A DNA stretch of 10,129 nt from Cephalothrix spiralis (GCA_032353305.1 JAUCNG010419133.1:1-10129); one strand, 5' to 3'; positions 1 through 6,619 are shown, counted from the first letter of the stretch. Program-made: numbers and translations. Notes: generated from the sequence alone by a model not told the origin.

Positions 1-633
1 ACTGTCAGTTATTTGAGCAACTTGACTAAACATGGTGAGCGTGTAGTTGACACTAGCTGAAAGTAGAAAATATTATTGAATTTTATAGCAACAGAAGTTT
101 TTAAAATAATATTTTTGACTGTTTTACTACTTCCGGAACGAATGCAGTTTTAAAATCGAATTACTTAATAGTAAATATTTAATGCTTTTATTTTCCGACC
201 ATTATTTGATTATATTTAAACTTTATAATCTAATTTAAGTCGTTTAACGCGCTCTCATTGGACATTGACATAAAATCGGTAGAGTACGCTCGCCGAAAAG
301 AATAGCCTCATTTGCATGTTTGCTATGTCCCATCTACCTGTGCGATATAATTTTGGTCAACGCGTATCAAAGTAATCGATGGTAGACGAGGATAGGATCG
401 CGTGAATATTTTGTCAACATGAAATGACTTGTGATGAAGTGAAAAGGTAAATAAACTATGAAACAGCCATGACCTTAATTTTGGTACCAGTTTGAACAAA
501 ATGGTTCAAAAAGTGATTCAATCGATAATATTGAATAGTAAAGTGTTTCGCCGCTAGATCGACCACACTTCATGTATGAATGGTGACGTTAATTTTACAC
601 ATCATAGATGCAAGAATATTTTCCGATAAACCG
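1..633. other. AT-rich non-coding stretch, no gene seen
   Basis: I see no convincing exon, RNA gene or repeat in this stretch. It is AT-rich with scattered stop codons in all frames. The short open frames that begin near its right edge run into the T-rich tract and are a product of base composition. It could be intron or intergenic DNA; nothing distinguishes the two. Confidence 0.6.
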
Positions 634-840
634 TTTTTTTATTATTATTATTTTGTTATTGTTTTTAAAGTTAATTTTTATTTATCTATTTTTATTTTTT
701 ATTATGATTATTTGTTTGCTCCTTTTTTTTCTCTTTATATTTCTTTCATGCTTTTTCTTGTTTTTTTGTTTTTGTTTTTTGGATTGTTTATTTTAGTTTT
801 TTAACTTATTATATTCCATTATTATTGCTATTTTGTTTAT
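634..840. repeat. T-rich low-complexity tract
   Basis: About 200 bases are dominated by T runs of 3 to 8 interrupted by A, G or C, with a short ATT microsatellite at its start. The strand bias persists across the whole tract, so the minus strand is A-rich. Two overlapping open frames of 62-74 codons on the plus strand translate to almost only F, L, I and Y and are not genes. It may be an expanded old poly-A tail of a retroelement inserted on the minus strand, or simple slippage sequence; the sequence does not decide this. Confidence 0.8.
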
Positions 841-842
841 GT

Positions 843-890
843 AAATTTATATATAGTTTGTATTTTTGAAAATAAAAAAACTATAAATTT
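843..890. repeat. AT-rich imperfect inverted repeat (hairpin)
   Basis: The left arm begins AAATTTATATATAGTTT and the right arm ends AAACTATAAATTT. The arms pair with a small bulge (an extra AT in the left arm) and A/T-run partners near the loop. The whole is 48 bases and almost purely A and T. It directly follows the T-rich tract. No target duplication is evident, so this may be a chance AT cruciform and not an inserted element. Confidence 0.55.
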
Positions 891-930
891 AAAAAAAGTT
901 TTTAGTGATATCGTGAATGTCTGTTACTAT

Positions 931-1005
931 ACAGGGTGACTACTGTTTTTGAACTTCTAAACATTGCCCCTGAAATCTCGGACCATTTCAAAACATTTCC
1001 CTTTT
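931..1005 (+). mobile_element. hAT-like terminal sequence, copy 1 (fragment)
   Basis: It starts ACAGGGTGACTACT and, after a loosely conserved stretch, continues with CTCGGACCATTTC and ATTTCCC. The same order of blocks recurs at 6224-6298 (ACATGGTGATTACT, CTCTGACCATTTTCC). An outer CAGGGTG followed by TTCCC/GACC blocks is the style of terminal inverted repeats of several animal hAT elements; this is family knowledge recalled, not a search result. I found no matching opposite terminus or 8-bp target duplication, so it is probably a fragment. Confidence 0.35.
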
Positions 1006-1040
1006 AAAACAAGTGACAAATAGTTTACCATCAAATTGTA

Positions 1041-1111
1041 TTTCGCGAAATATATTTTGCATGAAAATATATTTGGTCGAAATATATTTTGCATGAAAAT
1101 ATATTTGGTCG
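1041..1111. repeat. Two tandem copies of a 32-bp palindromic unit
   Basis: The 32-bp unit runs 1046-1077 and repeats at 1078-1109 with no mismatch, plus two further matching bases. Each unit contains a hairpin with arms ATATATTTT and AAAATATAT around a GCATG loop. The first copy is preceded by the palindrome TTTCGCGAAA at 1041-1050, whose right half is the beginning of the unit. The identity of the copies suggests a recent duplication. A 63-codon open frame on the minus strand crosses the array and is not a gene. Confidence 0.9.
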
Positions 1112-1124
1112 TGAACTAATTGAG

Positions 1125-1142
1125 GGTCTAAGAGGTCTAAGA
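1125..1142. repeat. 9-bp tandem duplication GGTCTAAGA x2
   Basis: GGTCTAAGA occurs at 1125-1133 and again at 1134-1142, followed by GGGG. It sits between the 32-bp tandem array and the CCCGCTA motif cluster, so this whole 300-base zone is repeat-prone. Confidence 0.8.
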
Positions 1143-1152
1143 GGGGTTACGT

Positions 1153-1335
1153 TTCCCACTACCCGATAAAAAAAGGGTTTCCCGCTCCCGCTAAGCAAAC
1201 ATGTCTTTCCGCTAGACGCCAAAATATCGGAAATCGAGTAATAAAATACTTTATATGCTTTATCCTCTTTTCCCGCTACCCACTTCCGCTAAATCACTTT
1301 TCCCGCTACCGTTAACCATTTCAATTTTCCCGTTC
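1153..1335. repeat. Cluster of degenerate TTTCCCGCTACC motifs
   Basis: Variants of TTTCCCGCTACC occur at least six times: near 1153 (TTTCCCACTACCC), 1178 (TTTCCCGCTCCCGCTA), 1206 (TTTCCGCTAG), 1267-1280, 1284 (TTCCGCTAA), 1297-1310, and a weaker TTTTCCCGTTCACGTTA near 1324. The exact 14-mer CTTTTCCCGCTACC is at 1267 and again at 1297, a 30-bp period. This looks like a decayed minisatellite. Three copies contain TTTCCCGC, which matches the E2F consensus TTTSSCGC, but the repeat explanation comes first. Confidence 0.65.
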
Positions 1336-1645
1336 ACGTTAGCAATTTTTGGCCCTTAACGTACAGTATAATTGGTGAATCCTAGGGTCGTTGAAAACCG
1401 ATCTTGCCCCAGCGCTACCGTGCGGACTAGAGGGTTAGAAGTTTTGATCCGTAAACTAATATGAAATTAATAGCTCTTGTTATTTTCATCTTGAATGTTC
1501 GTGTCGTATCAAAAAATAATGACTTTTCTACTCGTAATTCACATCAGAAATTGGCGTTCCGGGTGGCGTTATCATATCCTTTTTTTAAATGGATAATTCA
1601 TTGTAAACATTAACATGGTGGTGTTCTTTTTTATATCAGACTTAT
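1336..1645. other. Unassigned AT-rich sequence
   Basis: No exon, RNA gene or repeat could be supported here. The sequence returns to ordinary AT-rich composition after the motif cluster. Confidence 0.5.
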
Positions 1646-1777
1646 GAAGTTATAAATAACTTCTTGGCAGATTTATAACTCTAGCTAATGAACATAATCC
1701 CGGGCATAAATCAGGTAGGTGAGGATTATAGGAAACAAAAATAACAAATTTCTAACATTCTTGTCAGATTTATAACT
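1646..1777. repeat. Nested short inverted and direct repeats
   Basis: GAAGTTA and TAACTTC form a perfect 7-bp palindrome with a 4-base spacer at 1646-1663. A 20-base segment, TTCTTGGCAGATTTATAACT (1661-1680), recurs at 1759-1777 region as TTCTTGTCAGATTTATAACT-like sequence with one difference, about 97 bp downstream. AGTTATAAAT at 1649-1658 is the exact inverse of ATTTATAACT at 1671-1680 and 1768-1777. These could be remnants of a small element with multiple termini. No target duplication was found. Confidence 0.6.
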
Positions 1778-1905
1778 GATCTAGCGTCGTCTAGAAAGTC
1801 ATTAACATCATTAAATGATCGGGGAGGCGAGCCTTGCGGCACTTATTCTCATTTATGCTATCAAGTAACTTACGATTTTAAGCTGATAATGGTTTCATCA
1901 TGCAT

Positions 1906-2199
1906 TATTTTAGGGGTCCAAAGTGAAATGACGAAATGCGAAATTTTAAAATCACATAATGAGGTATAACAAATAATTAAAAACATATTACAATTCGTTT
2001 TTACTATCATTGAATTCTGTTTTTGAAACACACGGTATAATTCTACGAAATAAAATGACAGTAAAAATGAATTGTAATATGTTTTTAATTATTTGTTTTA
2101 CCAGAGAAATATATTTAATATGATTTTATTGCAATTTTAATGACCATTTCGCGTTTCGCATTTCGACATTTCGTTTTCGAATCATAGACCCATATTTTA
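1906..2199. mobile_element. Palindromic MITE, copy 1, with 7-bp target duplication
   Basis: The element spans 1913-2192 and is flanked on both sides by TATTTTA (1906-1912 and 2193-2199). Its ends are GGGGTCCA on the left and the inverse of TGGGTCTA on the right. Both arms carry GAAATG(A/T)CGAAATGCGAAA. A core stretch of 29 bases (1968-1996) is perfectly inverted at 2069-2097, with pairing continuing weakly towards the loop near 2011-2053. There is no coding capacity, so it depends on a transposase elsewhere. A 7-8 bp duplication would suit hAT- or P-like families, but the superfamily is not certain. A second, decayed copy lies at 4277-4560 in opposite orientation. Confidence 0.85.
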
Positions 2200-2745
2200 C
2201 GGATGCGCAAAACGAAAAATTTTACGTGATCATGCATAGTCATTAGTCAAAACTAACCTTTTTATAGCATGAAGAGTTCACTACTTCAATTGGTTTTTTC
2301 AACAAGGAATTTATTCCATCACAAACATGAACTGCACATACATGCTTCTAAAATGATGTATATAGCGGGTTAACTCTGTTCTTACCTAAATTCATCTATT
2401 GTCCTTATTGAATTCCACCGGACTTCATATCTGAAAGTATATGTATGCATAATTTTGTAATCTCTCTTTAATACGAAAGCATATATACGTTGCAGTGTTA
2501 GCTATCATCTGATTATTGCGTAATTAACGAAAACAAAAAGCATTTTATAGCAACATCAACACTAATTTACTATAATTTCCTATATTGATGAGGCTGGATG
2601 AGGTGAAAATAAGTATCATTGTTATTATTTCATGTCGCAATTAAAATACCCAATTTTCTTTTAGTAGAATTGCGTTCAAGCTGGTTTTACATAAAGTATT
2701 CATCTTCCAGATTCGAAAGGGTGTTTCAACAGGGCAACCTGCAAA
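2200..2745. other. Unassigned AT-rich sequence
   Basis: I see no supported gene or repeat. Short open frames near the right side (from about 2619) have no recognisable motif and no exon-like base composition. Confidence 0.5.
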
Positions 2746-2762
2746 GCGTGACGTTCCGGAAA
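2746..2762 (+). repeat. Inverted 17-mer, left copy (GCGTGACGTTCCGGAAA)
   Basis: This 17-mer has an exact reverse complement at 3637-3653, 891 bp to the right. It joins a CRE-type half site (TGACG) to the palindrome TTCCGGAA, which contains the ETS core CCGGAA. An exact inverted 17-mer within 1 kb is unlikely by chance. It could be the ends of a 908-bp element, two remnants of one repeat family, or a paired regulatory site. Flanks show only weak further similarity and no clear target duplication. Confidence 0.6.
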
Positions 2763-3392
2763 TCTTCATGTAATTTGAGAATTGTATTGATAAAATATTA
2801 ATGTTGTGGCCAAGCATTGCAGCGGATTAACTTCCATATCAAATTTCAAAACTGGACTATGCCCAGTTTGTATTTTATTAATAAACTAGACAGATACGTT
2901 CTTATTTTTGTGATAATTCAAACTTGGATGTCGATGGTCCAGAACTTACCAGAGGCATCGAGAACTCTTAAAAACATCTTAGAAGACGAATGGCTCTTGA
3001 CGTGAGGATTTAAGTAGATTATTGACATATTTCTAGATAAATTGCAGTTTACTGGTCTCATTCTTGAATGGAATTCTAAATCGCAACGCATCAAAGAGCC
3101 TCGACAATTAGCATTGTATATAAAAGCATATAGACGATTCGAACTTAGTAAAGAACCGTTCTTTCGGAAAGTTTAAATGTGCTATCTGTGACAGTGTTGG
3201 TTCCGGCACGACCCTAAACTTATTGCTTGTACGGAAAATTCCTTGTGGAACGAACTTTATCCAATCGAAATACGCCGTTTCGTGTTTACACGTGCCCAGT
3301 GCAGCGCACAGTGTGCTGGATGGCCAAACATGAACAAAGTTTCCTTTTCTCAAAAACTTAACATAAAAATACAGGGTTGTGTAGTAGTGTAG

Positions 3393-3470
3393 TACAGTTA
3401 ATCCTCTCTAACGCCCAAACGGAGAGGGGCCAACTTATGGAGGCTCCCAAATGGGGGAGAGTTTACTGTA
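3393..3470. mobile_element. Short pogo/Tigger-like MITE with TA duplication
   Basis: The element is 74 bp (3395-3468), bordered by TA at 3393-3394 and 3469-3470. The left end reads CAGTTAATCCTCTCTAACG; the right end, read inward on the minus strand, is CAGTAAACTCTCCCCCATTTG. TA target sites and CAGT(T/A)AA..CTCTC termini are typical of pogo/Tigger elements in animals (family knowledge). With only 74 bp it is little more than the two termini joined by a large internal deletion. It has no coding capacity. Confidence 0.7.
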
Positions 3471-3636
3471 ACGATCCCTTTTTTGTTCAGCTTTGTTTCT
3501 AAAATGTTCATTTGTATTCAATTAAGGTTTTTTTAAATCAATATTATACTAATCTTTTCATTTCCATCAATATTTGAAAAGTATGGCTTTGATAAACCTT
3601 ATATAATCATCATGAATAACAATACTGTAATATCAT
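3471..3636. other. Unassigned AT-rich sequence
   Basis: No supported feature lies between the pogo-like element and the right copy of the inverted 17-mer. Confidence 0.5.
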
Positions 3637-3653
3637 TTTCCGGAACGTCACGC
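3637..3653 (-). repeat. Inverted 17-mer, right copy (TTTCCGGAACGTCACGC)
   Basis: This is the exact reverse complement of 2746-2762. Similarity outside the 17 bases is only partial (an ATG and TTAC block on the inner side). Confidence 0.6.
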
Positions 3654-3890
3654 AAGCAATACTAGTCGATTATGTTTCTTGTGCAAACTTTTGGATTTTG
3701 AAAGCATATAAGTTTGTTGATAATATAATCCTCATATTCTTCTTCCAATTTTCTCGATTTCTGCCTAGTTGTGACGTAGAACGATATTCTGATTGTGACA
3801 AATCGTGCAATGTGATGTTAACACATGTGGAACGGAGTATCGGTTTACAGCATAAAATTGTTTTCAATTAACGGTTGCGCCAAAAATGAC

Positions 3891-3910
3891 AGCCCATTCC
3901 AGCCCATTCT
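3891..3910. repeat. 10-bp tandem duplication AGCCCATTC(C/T)
   Basis: AGCCCATTCC at 3891-3900 is followed directly by AGCCCATTCT at 3901-3910. This is a small slippage duplication in otherwise unassigned sequence (3654-4276), where I see no supported gene. Confidence 0.75.
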
Positions 3911-4276
3911 GGACATTATACATACGAATTAGACGCATAATTTGATTATCTGCCTCTTGCAGTCCGTTTTCTCCTATAAAATCGTTAGCTCTATGTCATT
4001 CCATTAGTAACGCCATATATTGGACCACGAAGAAAATGTATTTTCTCTAGAGTTGATAGGAATATTAATCATCCCCAGCCCAATATAAGCCAGAACGTTA
4101 TTATGATAAATGAAGGCCCCCTTTTCTATGGAAAATGCAAGAAAATCAATGTGTCTCTACTGTATGGGTATACGGGAACAATGGGTAAAATAGAAAAAAG
4201 TGCGGGAACGTGGGAACATAGCATACGTTTCTGGAACATGGGAAAAAACGGTACTTTATATTTTACATAATTCCGC

Positions 4277-4560
4277 GGGTTCATTCGAAAAGCGAAATGA
4301 CGAAATGCGAAATGGTCATATTCCCCAAAAATCATATTAAATTTATTTCTCTGGCATAACAAATTACATGTATAATCTATTTTTACTATCATTGCATGCA
4401 AAAACGCAAAGAAAAAATCAACTTCGCAAATTTTTATTTCGTAGAATTCCGTGTATTTTTGAAACAGATTTCATACGGAATATAAATTTGAAATAATTGT
4501 TTTTTTCTTAAGAGTTTTTACATGCAATGCCAGAAGAAATGGATTAAACTTTTTTAAATG
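4277..4560 (-). mobile_element. Palindromic MITE, copy 2 (inverted, decayed)
   Basis: Read left to right, this copy matches the reverse complement of the right arm of the 1913-2192 element. Shared blocks in order are: ATTCGAAAA, CGAAATG(A/T)CGAAATGCG, CGAAATGGTCAT, AATCATATTAAAT, ATTTCTCTGG, TTTTTACT, TTATTTCGTAGAATT and CCGTGT. Its own right arm is present only in part: GCCAGAAGAAAT near 4530 is the inverse of ATTTCTCTGGC near 4345. The far right terminus with the CGAAATGCG motif is missing, so the right boundary is approximate. A 91-codon minus-strand open frame containing a doubled HFAFR is a read-through of the terminal repeat and is not a gene. Confidence 0.75.
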
Positions 4561-4777
4561 AATTAAAAGTTATATTTTCCGAAAATATTTTTCCTAGTGA
4601 TAAATACTAAATTGTAAATATGTACTTAACTGATCAAAGTATTGTAGTTCATGGTCTAATGATGCTTCCATATAAGTTTCATTAAGCCTAGGAGGAGATA
4701 GATTCGACGCTTAGGTCCAAAAATGCCAACAAATTAGGATTTTGGCCACTAGCGGCGTAAATATTAAATTTTTTATG

Positions 4778-4858
4778 AGCTATTCATTAGTGAAAAACGC
4801 GACTCTCTACGACGACTTTGAATTTTTGACCTTCTTGACCTTGGCATTCAAACTCTCC
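4778..4858 (+). repeat. Diverged direct copy of the outer arm of the 4924-5195 hairpin
   Basis: This segment matches 4908-4993 in the same orientation with gaps: AGCTAT, TGAAAAA, CGCGAC, CTCT, CGA, a TTTTGACC/TTGACCTTG block, and a closing CTCTC/TCTC. The sequence between them (about 4859-4907) is unrelated. The similarity is clear in order but low in identity, so this is an older copy of the same unit, either a previous insertion or a relic of tandem growth. Confidence 0.55.
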
Positions 4859-4923
4859 TATAAACTATAGAGAGGAAAAATTCCCATTTAACCTTATGTT
4901 TATTTTCGATAAGCTATCGTTTG

Positions 4924-5195
4924 AAAAAAATCGCGACACTCTGCGATCATTTTTAACTTTCACCATTGATCTATTTTGACCTTGAATGATCTCTAGCGTC
5001 GAAAGTATTGACTTTTAGAGAAACTGCTTTAACCCTGCGGATCTCGCAACGGTTCAATTTCTTGCGAGATCCGCAGGGTTAAAGCAGTTTCTCTTAAGTT
5101 AATATTTTCGACGCTAGAGATCATTCAAGGTCAAAATAGATCAATTTAGTATTATGGTGAAAGTTAAAAATGATCGCGGAGTGTCGCGATTTTTT
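4924..5195. mobile_element. Long near-perfect foldback hairpin
   Basis: The left arm 4924-5049 pairs with the right arm 5062-5195 around a 12-base loop (5050-5061). The 33 base pairs nearest the loop (5017-5049 with 5062-5094) are perfect. Outer pairing is near-perfect and ends in ATCGCGACACTC next to A/T runs. The main break is an extra segment of about 9 bases in the right arm near 5146-5154, plus a few substitutions. There is no coding capacity and no obvious target duplication at the edges. It is either a recent foldback transposon or an inverted-duplication hairpin locus. If transcribed it would give long double-stranded RNA suitable for Dicer. Confidence 0.85.
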
Positions 5196-5499
5196 CTCTC
5201 TTATTCTCTTAAATCAACATTCTGAAGTCCCTAGATATTTTTTCATTCACAATGTCGTCAATCCAAGGATTTACTTTTAGGATTTTTTTAGGCAATTACT
5301 TATTTACTCAACAAAAACATGTCACAATAATCCCAGATCATTCCCACATCGAGCTATAGTGAAGAGCTATTTATTATTTTTTGCTTTTTACATATCCATG
5401 CTAACATGACATCAAATCAATAGGTTTTAAGACTTCGTCTCTGCATTATGGCCATTGGTTCTACTTGAAACTGGACTATATATAAGAGCATCATATACC
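5196..5499. other. Unassigned AT-rich sequence
   Basis: No supported gene or repeat is seen between the long hairpin and the 126-bp MITE. Confidence 0.5.
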
Positions 5500-5508
5500 A
5501 CAGTATAA

Positions 5509-5634
5509 TACCCTGATAAATGCGCGCCCGACTGTCCGTGCTAAATATGTATTGCGGATTTGAATTTAGCACGTCCCAGCCGAAGTAAGTATGAAAGTGC
5601 TATAGTGCGAGATAATCTCGCATTTATTAGGGTA
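5509..5634. mobile_element. 126-bp MITE with TACCCT(G/A)ATAAATGCG termini
   Basis: The 16-base terminal inverted repeats at 5509-5524 and 5619-5634 differ at one position. Inside are a second 10-bp inverted repeat, CGTGCTAAAT (5537-5546) with its inverse at 5564-5573, and a subterminal hairpin GCGAGAT-A-ATCTCGC at 5607-5621. Two readings of the target duplication are possible: TA on each side, giving CCCT-type ends as in mariner-like elements, or the 8-base repeat ACAGTATA at 5500-5507 and 5634-5641. No coding capacity. It lies only 40 bp from the next element. Confidence 0.8.
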
Positions 5635-5673
5635 CAGTATAGCAGCTTTGCCGAACAATCAAAGTAATTAAAT

Positions 5674-6171
5674 GTTTATGGAACTTTTGGCGAACAATTT
5701 TCAGACCCCAGTTTTCGCCCCCTCCCCCGCAAAAATCTCGGAAGTGCGGGCCTAAACCTCATCAACCTTTAAAGTTTTTGGAAAGCTTGTGGAAATTCTA
5801 TGTTCAAGTTTATATTTTCGAAAGAGTCGGGCCCGCTTTGGGGCCTCAGGGGCCAATACAATTTTTCGAAGAAAAAAATCTATATTTTCCCTGTGCCCTT
5901 AAAATTTATCAAACCCAATCGAAAATGGTATCTTATTATTGTATTGGACCATGCGTATCAGAAAATATCGAGTTCGACTCTTTTTTTAACTTTATATTTT
6001 TTTTTGAAAAAACTGCAAATTTGGTTCCTGAGGCCCCAAAGTGAGCTTAGAATTTTCACAAGCTTTCAAAAATATGGGTTAATATGGTTTAGGTCCGAAC
6101 TTCCGAGATTTTCGCGGCGGGGGGGTGCAAAAACTGGGGTCTGACGGTTGTACGCCAAAAGTTCCATAAAC
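5674..6171. mobile_element. 498-bp inverted-repeat element (MITE)
   Basis: The outer arms begin GTTTATGGAACTTTTGGCG and share CAGACCCCAGTTTT, AAAATCTCGGAAGT and AAAGCTTGTG. They end in a perfect 15-base inverse pair CTTTGGGGCCTCAGG (5836-5850) and its complement at 6027-6041. The left arm has roughly 30 extra bases near 5800-5835. The inner region 5851-6026 pairs weakly through A/T runs. G- and C-runs (CCCCCTCCCCC; seven G at 6119-6125) are mirrored in the arms. Two overlapping plus-strand open frames (88 and 114 codons, 5778-6144) read straight through the arms; their sequence follows the repeat and I do not call them genes. No clear target duplication. Confidence 0.85.
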
Positions 6172-6223
6172 CTGTGTAGTTTTGTTTGACGAGGAATAAT
6201 ATGCAAATATGGTTTTCTGCTCT

Positions 6224-6300
6224 ACATGGTGATTACTAAGTTATATCCATGAATTTCCCTTGCATTCTCTGACCATTTTCCAAAATTACCCCCGACTTTA
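6224..6300 (+). mobile_element. hAT-like terminal sequence, copy 2 (fragment)
   Basis: It begins ACATGGTGATTACT and continues with TTTCCCTTG, CTCTGACCATTTTCC and TTACCCCC, the same block order as at 931-1005. The second base of the core differs (CATGG for CAGGG), so this copy is the more decayed at its tip. No opposite terminus was found nearby. Confidence 0.4.
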
Positions 6301-6398
6301 TTTTCGTATAGCTATTCGCTAAATACAACCTTGGAATACGCAAAGATATTGTCAGGTTTTAAGCCATTTTTATATTAATAACGTTGTCCTAGACCATA

Positions 6399-6619
6399 TT
6401 GCACAAGCCATAAAGCAATATATTTCGAGCAGCGTACACTTTTTATCTCTGTCCTAAAAAAACCGAATCGATTCCATTAGGAATTCACGCAGTAATCCAT
6501 TAGACGGTGTTATGACATATTTCCGATTTAACTAGTGAATTTTTAATTAAATCGATTCGGTTTTTTAGGGGATAGATAAAATATGTGCGCTGCTGGGAAT
6601 ATATTGTTTTAGGCGCAAA
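6399..6619. mobile_element. 221-bp foldback element
   Basis: The left arm 6399-6488 pairs with the right arm 6535-6619 around a loop of about 46 bases. Strong blocks are CAATATATT, GCAGCG, CACTTTTTATCT/AGATAAAATATGTG, and CCTAAAAAAACCGAATCGATT (6453-6473) with its inverse at 6550-6569. The inner arm ends with ATTCAC and its inverse. Several mismatches indicate moderate age. Termini are diffuse near TTGCAC/GCGCAA and no target duplication is clear. No coding capacity. Confidence 0.75.

Noticed and set aside
580-804. Two overlapping plus-strand open frames of 62-74 codons rich in F, L and I, resembling membrane peptides
   Set aside because: They are the translation of a T-rich low-complexity tract; the hydrophobicity follows from TTT and ATT codons.
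1031-1222. 63-codon minus-strand open frame
   Set aside because: It runs through the 32-bp tandem repeat and the 9-bp duplication, and its content follows those repeats.
1646-1663. GAAGTTA/TAACTTC palindrome resembling a loxP arm
   Set aside because: The arms are only 7 bp with a 4-base spacer and do not match the 13-8-13 structure of a recombinase site.
2817-3005. A 62-codon frame ending at a GTGAGG sequence that could be a splice donor
   Set aside because: A single weak donor-like sequence with no convincing acceptor or homology is not enough to call an exon.
4126-4401. 91-codon minus-strand open frame with a doubled HFAFR motif
   Set aside because: The doubled motif comes from the GCGAAATGACGAAATGCGAAA terminal repeat of the MITE.
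5778-6144. Open frames of 88 and 114 codons
   Set aside because: Both lie within the inverted-repeat element and read its arms; the two frames overlap each other and show no domain.
6201-6208. ATGCAAAT octamer (POU-type) between two mobile elements
   Set aside because: An isolated AT-rich octamer is expected by chance in AT-rich DNA.
4277-6619. Series of palindromic repeats considered as a CRISPR array
   Set aside because: The repeats are unrelated to each other, hundreds of bases long and have no regular spacers; the DNA looks eukaryotic.
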